Shown here: positions 35,529 through 43,515 of the stretch, piece after piece
Layout of the letters: every line of letters begins with the position of its first letter
Position numbering within the stretch: the stretch's first letter is position 1
Made by a program: the position numbers and the translations under genes
DNA from: Aestuariivita sp.
Lineage (GTDB): Bacteria; Pseudomonadota; Alphaproteobacteria; Rhodobacterales; Rhodobacteraceae
Assembly (NCBI GenBank): GCA_018401465.1
Contig: JAGYKE010000004.1
Span: 1,054,001-1,118,000 of the forward strand
DNA length: 64,000 nt
Direction: 5' to 3'
The notes under the pieces: generated by a model
What the model saw: only the letters and a program-made list of their open reading frames with translations
Told to the model about the DNA's origin: nothing
The model's database searches: none

Positions 35529-36767
35529 TCAGGCCACGGTGCGGTCGGCCATGTCCTTCTTCAGCTGCAACAGAAGGGTCACGGCATCGGTGGCCGCGTC
35601 TTCGGATCGTTCAAGCTGCAGCAGAAGCATCATGTCGGCGCTTTCCTGAATGTCGTCCTGAATTCCGGTCAGCGCCGCATCCTCGCGCGCGAATTCGCCC
35701 AGAAGATCGGACAGCGTCGTCGCCGTTTCCAGGCAATGTGACAGCACATGCGCGCAGTCGTCAGAGGCGGTCATGTCGAGTTCGGACAGCAGCCGGTCGG
35801 CGCGGTCCTGCAGATAGGCCAGCGCTTCGGCCAGAACCTGCGCGCGCTGCAGCTCCGCTGCCGCATCCGGGGTGGCCGCATCCGCTCCGGCATCGGCGGC
35901 AGGGGCCGCGGGGCGCGGCGGGGCTGTCCGGCCTGCCGGATGGCCCATCGCGGCGGCGTAGCGGCTCAGGAACAGAAGCGCGTTGTCGGCATCGGCGCGC
36001 CGTCCGGTTTCGACCAGACGCAGCACCGCGTCGTGCAGCGCGCGGCCACCGCTTGCGGCCCAGAGGTCGTTCTGCGTCTGCCCCGCATCGGAGCGCGCCG
36101 AAATCGCCTGATTCGTCGCGACGGGAAACAGGCTGTGGAATTCCTGCGCGACGATGACCGACAGGTCGGCCAGCCGGTCCTGCAACTGGCCCTTCATCAG
36201 CAGGTGATCGGCCTTGGTCAGCACGAGAAAACTGTGATCCTTTAGCGTGTCGGGTGCCACCGCCCAAAGCGCGCGTTCGATCGCGTCGAAGCCCTGCGTG
36301 CACCACAGCACGATGTCGGCCCGCTCAAAAGCCCAGTCCGCCACCGCGCGCATCGCCTCGGGCGGTCCCTGAAGGGTGACTTCGGTCAGGGTCATGCGGG
36401 TCAGAAGCGGCACCGGCAGTTCCACCCGCATCATCGCGGCGTCCTCGGGAAGGTCGCTGCGCACGCCGTCGGTCCAGTCCTCGATCCGCGAATCCTCGCG
36501 CAGCAGAAGCTGGCGGTCGCGCGGGCCGTGCATCACCTCGAAGGCGGGCAGGTCGGCCACGGGCCGGGGCAGGGGACGGCCCAGAAGCATGTGGATCAGG
36601 CGCGACTTGCCCACCTGAGGCTTGCCCAGGACGACCACGTTGACCGGCGTCTTCAGCCGCTCCAGCAGGCGCGCGCCATGCAGACGCGCCTCGCCCGGGA
36701 CGCGGTCCGAGGCCAGAGCCGCCGCAAGCGTTTCGACGACGTGGTCCAAGATCATGGGCTGGGTCAT
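35529..36767 (-). CDS. P-loop GTPase with degenerate G3 motif
   Basis: A 412-aa protein with G1 GKPQVGKS at residues 48-55 and a G4-like TKAD at 184-187, but no DxxG at the expected G3 site, where LTEVTLQGPPE occurs. The segment RADIVLWCTQGFDAIERALW parallels the GTPase at 32494. After residue 270 a Pro/Ala linker leads to a helical tail with coiled-coil character (LAEALAYLQDRADRLLSELD and MMLLLQLERSEDAATDAVTLLLQLKKDMA). It overlaps the PP2C stop (ATGA). It could be a regulatory or pseudo-GTPase; nucleotide hydrolysis is uncertain. Confidence 0.75.
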   Translation of the reverse strand: MTQPMILDHVVETLAAALASDRVPGEARLHGARLLERLKTPVNVVVLGKPQVGKSRLIHMLLGRPLPRPVADLPAFEVMHGPRDRQLLLREDSRIEDWTDGVRSDLPEDAAMMRVELPVPLLTRMTLTEVTLQGPPEAMRAVADWAFERADIVLWCTQGFDAIERALWAVAPDTLKDHSFLVLTKADHLLMKGQLQDRLADLSVIVAQEFHSLFPVATNQAISARSDAGQTQNDLWAASGGRALHDAVLRLVETGRRADADNALLFLSRYAAAMGHPAGRTAPPRPAAPAADAGADAATPDAAAELQRAQVLAEALAYLQDRADRLLSELDMTASDDCAHVLSHCLETATTLSDLLGEFAREDAALTGIQDDIQESADMMLLLQLERSEDAATDAVTLLLQLKKDMADRTVA

Positions 36768-37768
36768 GCGGATTTTGCGGCCTTCCGCCGGACGTGACAG
36801 AACATCGACAGCCCCTCGCGCGTGCGCCGCGCCATCAGGGTGATCCGGCCGGGCGATGTCTCGGAGGGGCCGGGGAAGGCTTCGGTCGCGGCGATGGGTC
36901 GGGGTGTGTCGGGCACCACCTCGGGCGCAGGCGCGCGGGGTACAGCGGGGGCGGGTCTGGCGGCCTCGCCGACGATCTTGATGACGCAGACCGACACGTT
37001 GTCCTGTTCCGGATCGGCCAGCGCGTCCAGTGCGCGGATCAGGCAGGCGGTGATTTCGGCGCTGGGGCGGTCGGCCATGTCCTGTATCAGGCCTTCGATC
37101 TCGCTGTTGTCGAGGAACTGCAGCCCGTCGGATGCCACCACGATGATATCGCCATGCTGCAACGTCACGGGCCGGCTGGGGCAGTCGATCCGGGGAATGG
37201 CGCTGCCGATCAGAACCGAAGTCAGGCAGTGCCGGTCGGGATGGCCTGCGCCGGTGTCTTCAGGCATCAGACCGCGCCGGACCAGCATGTCGATCTGGGA
37301 GCCGAGCGAATGGTCTTCGTTCAACTGGCGGAGGTGACCATCGCGGAAGAGGTAGAGTGGTGAATCGCCTACCGAAATCCAGTAGAGTCGGTTGCGCACC
37401 AGCACCGGTGCGACCAGCGTCGCCCCCATGCCGAAGCTGGCGGGGTTCGCGTTTGAATGCATCCGCACGCAGCTGTTCGCGGCCTGCGCGGCTTCGGTGA
37501 GGATACCTGCGATGTTGCGCTCCAGACCCTCGGCATCGCCGCTTTGCAGCTTCAGCTCGCTGAAGACCTCGGTCACGACGATCTTGCTGGCGACATCGCC
37601 CGATGCGTGCCCCCCCATCCCGTCTGCCAGCACGCAGAAGCCGACGTCATGACCCAGCGGGAAATCCGCGAGCACGGCATCCTCCTGGGCGTCGCGCTGA
37701 CCCAGGGACAGGGCCGACGCGACGTCATAGGTGAAGTTAGCGGCCACTTGCATGGTCTGAGGCGCCAT
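36764..37768 (-). CDS. PP2C-type serine/threonine phosphatase
   Basis: A 334-aa PPM/PP2C phosphatase. R25 and D30 lie in GQRDAQEDAVLADF, D49-G50 in LADGMGGHASGDVAS, then GMGATLVAPVL, IVVASDGLQFLDN and the final metal ligand in EQDNVSVCVIKI; the two-metal site appears complete. A Pro-rich linker (about 255-300) and a basic C-terminal tail follow. ATG 37768 (GGGATCAGG upstream) overlaps the FHA gene by 32 bp; ATG 37753 is an alternative. It should reverse the phosphorylation made by the kinase encoded upstream. Confidence 0.92.
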   Translation of the reverse strand: MAPQTMQVAANFTYDVASALSLGQRDAQEDAVLADFPLGHDVGFCVLADGMGGHASGDVASKIVVTEVFSELKLQSGDAEGLERNIAGILTEAAQAANSCVRMHSNANPASFGMGATLVAPVLVRNRLYWISVGDSPLYLFRDGHLRQLNEDHSLGSQIDMLVRRGLMPEDTGAGHPDRHCLTSVLIGSAIPRIDCPSRPVTLQHGDIIVVASDGLQFLDNSEIEGLIQDMADRPSAEITACLIRALDALADPEQDNVSVCVIKIVGEAARPAPAVPRAPAPEVVPDTPRPIAATEAFPGPSETSPGRITLMARRTREGLSMFCHVRRKAAKSA

Positions 37769-38699
37769 CCTGATCCCAGTTGAAGTCGCTGTCGCAGAAG
37801 GCCGCAAAGCGCAACGTCGTCTCTCCGATCCGAATGAGCGCACCGTGCGACATGGGCTCGGTGCTCAGGACCGGACGGTTATTGAGGCGCACCATGTTGG
37901 CCTTGCCGCCATGACCCAGATAGAAGGTGCCTTCCTCGGGGTCATAGGCCAAGGCGGCATGATTGCTGCGCGAAATCGCCGTATCCCCGAAATCGAGCCG
38001 GATCGTCTGATCCTCGCCCCGGCCGATCTGGGACACACCGGACGACAGGGTGAAGGCATGGCCGCGACCGGGGCCCGACACGATGACCAACCAGCCCACG
38101 GGAAAGCGGGGCTGGTCGACCCCGATGGCACGCTGAGCGAAGGGATCGCGCGCGGCCATGTCGCCGCCGAAGCCCAGAAGCCGCGTCTTGACGCGGCCAG
38201 CGGAAGGCGCCGACCGGCCGCTTGCGGGGGCGGGCATCTCGACCAGGTCCGCGGGCCGGGACATCGGTTCGGCTGGCGATGGTTCGGGTGAGGTAATCGC
38301 GGCAGAGCGTCCCGATACCGGTGCGGTGACACGCGCCGGGTCGGGGTGCGGCAGTTCCGACATCGCGTGCTCCGGCGGTGTCGGATCGGCATAGCGCGAC
38401 CAATCTCGCGGAGGGACATGCATGGTGCCATCGGCGTCCCGGTCCGCGTTGTCGAATTCATGATCGGCGAACAGGTTGTCATCCCCGTCGGCAGCGGCCC
38501 GGTTCAGCAGGTCGTCAAGCCGGTCGGGGCCTTGGCGGGACAGGGGCGCATCATCCTCGCCCGTCAACAGGCGCTCGACGAGGTCGTCTGTCCCGCTCTC
38601 TCCGGACGAGACGCGGGTATAGGTGCGGTTGGCGGCCACGGTGCCCACGCGGCCTGAGTCGCTTGCGCGTTCGTCGATGATCGATCGGATGAAATTCAT
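37737..38699 (-). CDS. FHA-domain phosphothreonine-binding protein
   Basis: A 320-aa protein. Residues 1-190 are low-complexity and acidic with many Thr, Ser and Pro (possible kinase targets). Residues about 200-305 form an FHA domain: GWLVIVSGPGRGHAFTLSSGVSQIGRGEDQ, ISRSNHAALAYD (the SRxH core) and NMVRLNNRPV, with the phosphothreonine-contact Arg, Ser and Asn in place. FHA proteins dock to phosphorylated partners. It lies between kinase and phosphatase genes, forming a complete write-read-erase set. Confidence 0.9.
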   Translation of the reverse strand: MNFIRSIIDERASDSGRVGTVAANRTYTRVSSGESGTDDLVERLLTGEDDAPLSRQGPDRLDDLLNRAAADGDDNLFADHEFDNADRDADGTMHVPPRDWSRYADPTPPEHAMSELPHPDPARVTAPVSGRSAAITSPEPSPAEPMSRPADLVEMPAPASGRSAPSAGRVKTRLLGFGGDMAARDPFAQRAIGVDQPRFPVGWLVIVSGPGRGHAFTLSSGVSQIGRGEDQTIRLDFGDTAISRSNHAALAYDPEEGTFYLGHGGKANMVRLNNRPVLSTEPMSHGALIRIGETTLRFAAFCDSDFNWDQDGASDHASGR

Positions 38700-38721
38700 G
38701 TCGCGGGTCCTTGCTGCGGCG

Positions 38722-40035
38722 TCAGACGGTGCGGCGCGGACGCGCCGATGCGCTGCCGCCTGCGATTCGCTGGATCAGGGATTTCAGGAAACGCGGCCGC
38801 GCGGGCAGTCGGGGCTGCTGTGCAACGGCTTCGGCCGGGCACCGGGCGCGTTCGGCCTCGGACAGGGCGCGCTCCTGCTCCTTGAGCCAGGCTTCGACGT
38901 CGTGGATCGGATTGCCGAAGATATCGACCGGGGTGCCCGGTTCGAGGCGGTTGCCCGCCATTTCGCGCGCCGTCATCGGCCCGCGGATCGGGCGGAGACT
39001 TGCCGGGCGCATGCGCGCATCGCCGGGGCGGCCCTGTTCGAGGTCGCGGTTGGTGTCCTCGACCAGTTGCGAAATGGCCTCCGCGATCCCGGACTGGGCC
39101 GCGTCTTCACTCGGGGGTTCGTCCGATTCGATCTCGTTCAGCCAGTCATTGGCGGACTGCACGCGGTTCTCGGGGAAGACTTCGAGCGCCTTGTCGATCA
39201 TCCGCAGAAAGGTCCTGCCGAAGCCCTTGATTCGGCCTTCCAGCGGGAGATAGGGGTCGGCGGCGTCCGCGGCGATGGCGGCCAGCCGGTCCTGGCTGTG
39301 AGGCGGCGCCTCGCCGGTGATGACATGGTAGAAGGTCGCACCGAGCGCGTAGAGATCGCTGGCCTGCGTCTGGCCGACACCCGAGATGTAGAATTCCTGT
39401 GGCGAATATCCGTCCTTCACCGCCAGAAGCGCCGAAAGGGCGCGATGCGCCTTGGTCATATGTTCGCGGGCTGCGCCGAAGTCGATCAACGTCAGGTGGT
39501 TGTCCCAGTCCAGCAGGAAGTTGTCGGGCGAGATGTCGCGGTGAAGGATGTCCTTGCCGTGGATGTAGCGCACCGCCTTCAAGGCCTGCATCATCAGGTC
39601 GTGGATGAGCGCGGGCGTCAGGCGTTCGGGTTCTTCCTCGATCACGGTCAGCAGGTCGATCCCATCCAGATAGTCGAGCGCCATGTAGGCGGTGCCGTTT
39701 TCCTCGAACACCTGATGGACGCCGACGATGTGCGGATGGCTCAGCCGCGCAAGACGGCGCGCCTCGCGCAGGAAATGGCGGCATATCGCGTCGAACTGTT
39801 TGGACTGGTCGCGCAGCCGCGCGGCGACCTGCCCGTCCTTGCGGTGACATATCGTGTTGGGAAAGCATTCCTTGATGACGACGCGCCGGTCCAGACTGTC
39901 GCGGGCGAGGTAGGTTATTCCGAACCCGCCGCGCACCAGATACCGTTCGACGATGTATTGGCCGTGAAGCAGCGACGTCCCCGGTGCCAGCTCATCGGTT
40001 TCGCTGTCGTCGTAGATGATCTGTCTTGTCTGCAT
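38722..40035 (-). CDS. soluble Ser/Thr protein kinase (Hanks type)
   Basis: A 437-aa kinase with glycine loop LVRGGFGITYLARD (33-46), K55 in VVIKECFP, alpha-C E91, catalytic HRD (165-167) in ILHRDISPDNFLLD and DFG (185-187) followed by GAAREHM; all catalytic residues are present. The APE-like motif is SPQEFY. No transmembrane helix or sensor domain is seen; the last 130 residues are polar with a basic end. ATG 40035 is chosen, while the frame is open to 40107. It is the first gene of the operon running to 31335. The kinase-FHA-PP2C trio is also found in type VI secretion clusters, but no secretion gene is present here. Confidence 0.92.
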   Translation of the reverse strand: MQTRQIIYDDSETDELAPGTSLLHGQYIVERYLVRGGFGITYLARDSLDRRVVIKECFPNTICHRKDGQVAARLRDQSKQFDAICRHFLREARRLARLSHPHIVGVHQVFEENGTAYMALDYLDGIDLLTVIEEEPERLTPALIHDLMMQALKAVRYIHGKDILHRDISPDNFLLDWDNHLTLIDFGAAREHMTKAHRALSALLAVKDGYSPQEFYISGVGQTQASDLYALGATFYHVITGEAPPHSQDRLAAIAADAADPYLPLEGRIKGFGRTFLRMIDKALEVFPENRVQSANDWLNEIESDEPPSEDAAQSGIAEAISQLVEDTNRDLEQGRPGDARMRPASLRPIRGPMTAREMAGNRLEPGTPVDIFGNPIHDVEAWLKEQERALSEAERARCPAEAVAQQPRLPARPRFLKSLIQRIAGGSASARPRRTV

Positions 40036-40186
40036 CCTGACCCACCGCCTGCCGTCTGCCTGCGCCCGGGTCGACACGCATGCGCATCCCGGGCAGTGGC
40101 TGACCATTGCCCGGAATTGTGCTCACAACGTGGAGTCGGCGGGACAATCCGGGGGCAACGATCACGGATCGCGCCCCCGCGCGGGG

Positions 40187-40594
40187 TCAGTCGTCGGCGG
40201 GTGCGCGCGTATAGTCGTCGTCCGACACGTGTTCGAGCCAGTCGGCGGTCTGCCCGTCAAGCGCCTCCTGCATGGCGACATGGGACATCATGGTGTCAGG
40301 TGTGGCGCCGTGCCAGTGTTCCTCGCCCGGCGGAATCCAGACGGTATCGCCGGGCCGGATCAGGCGCGGAGCCGCGCCACGCAATCCGATCAGGCCGATG
40401 CCCACCACGACATGCAGCGTCTGTCCCAGCGGATGCGTGTGCCAGGCGGTGCGTGCGCCCGGTGCAAAGGTCACCCGAAGCGCGCGCAACCGCGCGGGGG
40501 CAGGGGCCTCGACAATCGGGTCCTGCCAGACCGTTCCGGTGAACCATTCGGGCGGAACCGGGCGCGTCGGGCGACCGGCGCGGTGGATATCCAT
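40187..40594 (-). CDS. cupin-domain protein
   Basis: A 135-aa single-domain cupin with motif 1 AWHTHPLGQTLHVVVGIG and motif 2 PGDTVWIPPGEEHWHGA, giving three His and one Glu/Gln metal ligands. Relatives are small metal-dependent lyases or isomerases (including mandelonitrile-lyase-like cupins); the reaction is unknown. A CCCCGCGCGGGG palindrome lies right after its stop. It is between the kinase operon and regulator B and appears to be a separate unit. Confidence 0.82.
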   Translation of the reverse strand: MDIHRAGRPTRPVPPEWFTGTVWQDPIVEAPAPARLRALRVTFAPGARTAWHTHPLGQTLHVVVGIGLIGLRGAAPRLIRPGDTVWIPPGEEHWHGATPDTMMSHVAMQEALDGQTADWLEHVSDDDYTRAPADD

Positions 40595-40821
40595 GATCTG
40601 TCCTTTCCCTGTGCCTGTGCCTGTGCACGCCCAACTGTGATCTGCGCGCTGCCGCCTTGCAAGATGCCTGACACTGGTCATGTGCCTGCCCAGTTCTGGG
40701 CGCATTCGGATTGTATTCCAGAGACCGGGACAGGATCGGGCGCCTTGCGCGGCGCTTCCGGCCGGTCTTCCGACAAAAACAGCATTGGCCGCTGCCTGCC
40801 CGGCGACGGCAGAGAGACAGC

Positions 40822-41856
40822 ATGAGAATTCTTGCGGTAGATGACGATCCCAGTATCCTCGAGGTGCTCGACGCGACGCTGAACGCGCTGGAAGGGCATG
40901 AGGTGACGACCGCCCTCTCGGGTGCGCGCGCGCTGCGGATACTCGACGGCGACAGCGAGCGCTTTGATTGCCTGCTGGTCGACATCCAGATGCCCGAAAT
41001 GAACGGGATCGACCTGTGCCGCGCAGTGCGCGCGCGCAGCGCCTATGGCAGGGTGCCCATCCTGATGCTGACGGCAATGTCCCAGCGCACCTACATCGCC
41101 GAGGCCTTCCGCGCCGGGGCGAGCGATTACATCACCAAGCCCTTCGACCTCATCGACCTGCGCACGCGGCTGTCTTCGGCGCTTCGCGACCAACGCCGCG
41201 AGGAACAGGCAGAGATACGCCGTGCCGATGTCGATTCTCCGATCGAGGTGCGCGGCGTTTCGCGCGTGCTGGGCCATTCTGAATACGAAAACTACGTGCT
41301 TCAGATCTCGCAGAGCCTCGGGTCGAAATCCTCGGTCGTGGCCATCAAGATCGCGGGGATCGACGCGCATTTCGCCGCGCTCGACGCGGACCGATTTCAG
41401 GCGATGATCAGTCACGTGGCGCGGGTCATTTCCAAGCTGACCCGGCAGAACGGGCATGTGATCTCGTATCGCGGGCAGGGTGTGTTCCTGTGCATCCGGA
41501 TCGGTCGGCAGGATCCCTTGCCGGCTTCGTTCGAGGCGATGATCAACCGTCATATCCAGTCAGGCGAAGCCATGATCGGAATCGGTCGCCCTGTCCTGAT
41601 CGTCCTCGGCGAAACGCTGACGCTGCACAGCGGGTCGAAGGCCCGCGCGCTCGATACGCTGACCTGGGCCATCTCCTCGGCCGAGGAAAAGAGCCTGCGT
41701 CTCGATCCCGCGCCCAGCGTGTCGAAACGTGTCCTGTCCAACGAAACTCGGAGCGAAGCCGAGCGCCTGTCGGACCGGCGCGCCTATTCGCGGCTGCTGG
41801 GCGACGTGCTGAACAGCGATCTGGGCGCAGCAGCCCCTCTGCGTCGGGCCAATTAA
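40822..41856 (+). CDS. response regulator with degenerate GGDEF-like output domain (paralogue B)
   Basis: A 344-aa paralogue of the protein at 30190. The receiver has D7/D8, phosphoacceptor D54 in CLLVDIQMP, T84 and K106 in YITKPFD. The output half repeats the GGDEF-like layout: LGHSEYENYVLQISQ, AIKIAGIDAHFAALDADRFQAM and VISYRGQGVFLCI, where active enzymes have GGDEF. It shares with paralogue A the SYRGxGxF motif and a C-terminal AxxLSDRRAYSRLLGDVL-type helix. It lies 81 bp upstream of the histidine-kinase gene in the same direction, so the two likely form a pair. Confidence 0.82.
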   Translation: MRILAVDDDPSILEVLDATLNALEGHEVTTALSGARALRILDGDSERFDCLLVDIQMPEMNGIDLCRAVRARSAYGRVPILMLTAMSQRTYIAEAFRAGASDYITKPFDLIDLRTRLSSALRDQRREEQAEIRRADVDSPIEVRGVSRVLGHSEYENYVLQISQSLGSKSSVVAIKIAGIDAHFAALDADRFQAMISHVARVISKLTRQNGHVISYRGQGVFLCIRIGRQDPLPASFEAMINRHIQSGEAMIGIGRPVLIVLGETLTLHSGSKARALDTLTWAISSAEEKSLRLDPAPSVSKRVLSNETRSEAERLSDRRAYSRLLGDVLNSDLGAAAPLRRAN

Positions 41857-41937
41857 CATCAAATTGAAGACACAAGGTTACCGCAATCGCCGGGCTATCT
41901 GTCGGTCAGAGCAGAACAAGACCGTCAGGACCACTGA

Positions 41938-43320
41938 ATGGCGTATTTGGATGCAAGCGTGGACGAGCTGCCCGGTGCCGGCCTTCCGTCACCCGCCGAA
42001 AGGCAGCTCAAGGATTATGTCCATAACATCAACGTCCTGATCTGGCAGCGTCAGGGCATCTTCCTAGCGGCCACCGGCCTCAGCGCCTATTACTTCGATC
42101 CCGTCCGGGCGGTGGCGTTGTACGGTGTCGTCCTGTTGACAGAAGTGCTTGATCTCCTTCTGGCCAAGCGCATCGAAGGCTGGACCGACCGCGATCCGCG
42201 CAAGGCGCGCGCGTTCCTGATTTGGATCCTCGCAAATACGGTGATCAGCGCGCTGGCCATCAGCGCCTTCGTCTTCACCATCGCACTGCAACAGCAAGGC
42301 GCGGGGCATTTCACGCCGCTCTTCTTCCTATTCGCCGCTGCCGTCTTCGCTGCGATGAACAATCACCAGCTCATGCCTGCGCTCGTAGTGCGTCTGTCGA
42401 TCTACGTGGTGACCTTCTTCCTGATCGTGCTTCTGGACATCTGGCGCTTCGATCCGCCACTGAAGTCGGAGCCTTGGCTGCAATTCTTTACCGTTCTCTT
42501 TGTGGTCTACTTCATCGCGGATTGTTCGTTCGCCTTCGTTCGGCTGTACCGCCAGCGGCTCCAGCAGCTCGAAGAGCTGGAACTGGAGCACGCCCGCACC
42601 AAGGCCGCCTACGAGGTGAAGTCGAAGTTCATCTCTACCGTCAGCCACGAGCTGCGCACGCCGCTGACGTCGATCAAGGGATCGCTCGACCTGCTCAATT
42701 CCGGGGCGCTGGGCGAGACGCCCGAAAAGATGGCGCCGATGCTGAACATCGCGGGCAAGAACGCCAAGCGGCTGGCCGACCTGATCAACGACCTGCTTGA
42801 TCTCCAGAAGATCGAGGCGGGCGAGATGGTCTACCGGTTCGAACGTATCTCAGTCGGTGACCTGATCCGCGACGCCGTCGAGGCCAATCAGGGTTTCGCC
42901 GACAGCCTTCAGGTTGGCCTGATGGATACGCCGCCCGAAGAGTCACTCTTCATTCAGGGGGACGAGGCACGGCTGATGCAGGTGATGTCGAACGTGATCT
43001 CGAACGCGCTCAAGTTCTCGCACAAGGGGTCTGCAGTCCGGGTCTACTCCGAACGCATCGACCGGCGCGTACGCATCTGTGTGAAGGACAGCGGCATCGG
43101 CATTCCGGCCGGCGCCAAGGAGAAGGTTTTCGGCAAATTCACGCAGGTCGACAATTCCGACCAGCGCCGCGTGGGCGGCACGGGGCTGGGGATGAACATC
43201 ACCAAGCAGATCGTCGAACAGCACAAGGGCGATATCGACTATGTTTCGCGCGAGGGGAAAGGCACGACCTTCTTCATCGAGTTCGACGTGGTCGATATCG
43301 AACCTGCCGTCGCCGCCTGA
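41938..43320 (+). CDS. membrane-bound sensor histidine kinase
   Basis: A 460-aa kinase. About six hydrophobic segments fill residues 40-205 without a sizeable periplasmic loop, so it may sense within the membrane. A short coiled coil precedes the HisKA box with phosphoacceptor H237 (STVSHELRTPLTS). The ATPase domain has N box NVISNALKFS, G1 DSGIGIP, F box FGKFTQVD and G2 GGTGLGMNI, so it is complete. It has no receiver of its own. It follows response regulator B and is closed by a strong terminator at 43343. Confidence 0.92.
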   Translation: MAYLDASVDELPGAGLPSPAERQLKDYVHNINVLIWQRQGIFLAATGLSAYYFDPVRAVALYGVVLLTEVLDLLLAKRIEGWTDRDPRKARAFLIWILANTVISALAISAFVFTIALQQQGAGHFTPLFFLFAAAVFAAMNNHQLMPALVVRLSIYVVTFFLIVLLDIWRFDPPLKSEPWLQFFTVLFVVYFIADCSFAFVRLYRQRLQQLEELELEHARTKAAYEVKSKFISTVSHELRTPLTSIKGSLDLLNSGALGETPEKMAPMLNIAGKNAKRLADLINDLLDLQKIEAGEMVYRFERISVGDLIRDAVEANQGFADSLQVGLMDTPPEESLFIQGDEARLMQVMSNVISNALKFSHKGSAVRVYSERIDRRVRICVKDSGIGIPAGAKEKVFGKFTQVDNSDQRRVGGTGLGMNITKQIVEQHKGDIDYVSREGKGTTFFIEFDVVDIEPAVAA

Positions 43321-43342
43321 CCCGCGCAAGGCCGGTGTGTAA

Positions 43343-43379
43343 CAATCCCGCGTCAGCCAACGCGGGATTGCACGTTTTT
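43343..43379 (+). terminator. intrinsic terminator after the histidine kinase gene
   Basis: An 11-bp perfect stem (CAATCCCGCGT / ACGCGGGATTG, 6-nt loop) is followed within five bases by TTTTT. This is the clearest rho-independent terminator in the window; it separates the regulator-kinase unit from luxI. Confidence 0.85.
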
Positions 43380-43477
43380 CCGGCAAAGTCTGTTGCACGG
43401 CCTCAACACAAAGGCGATCGTGGCCGTTGCGCGGCACAACCATGGCAAAAGTCCGGTGGACCCGGAATGCGCTTTCT

Positions 43478-43503
43478 GTCTTACTGAAACAAAACGATAA
43501 GAC
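43478..43503. promoter_or_regulatory. inverted repeat in the luxI upstream region
   Basis: GTCTTA-N14-TAAGAC lies 12 bp before the luxI start codon. The arms and spacing differ from a standard 20-bp lux box, but the position fits an operator. The rest of the 195-bp gap holds the terminator at 43343 and no further obvious element. Confidence 0.35.
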
Positions 43504-43515
43504 TGAGAGCAGGTC

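Noticed and set aside
31335-40035. Type VI secretion regulatory locus
   Set aside because: Kinase, FHA and PP2C fit, but there is no TssA-M, Hcp, VgrG or ClpV gene in the window.
31335-40035. Anti-phage defence island
   Set aside because: Dynamin-like and kinase genes occur in defence systems, but no nuclease, integrase, toxin or mobile element is nearby and codon use matches the neighbours.
40600-40640. CTGTGC direct repeats upstream of the cupin gene
   Set aside because: Only about three or four imperfect hexamers; too short to call a repeat element.
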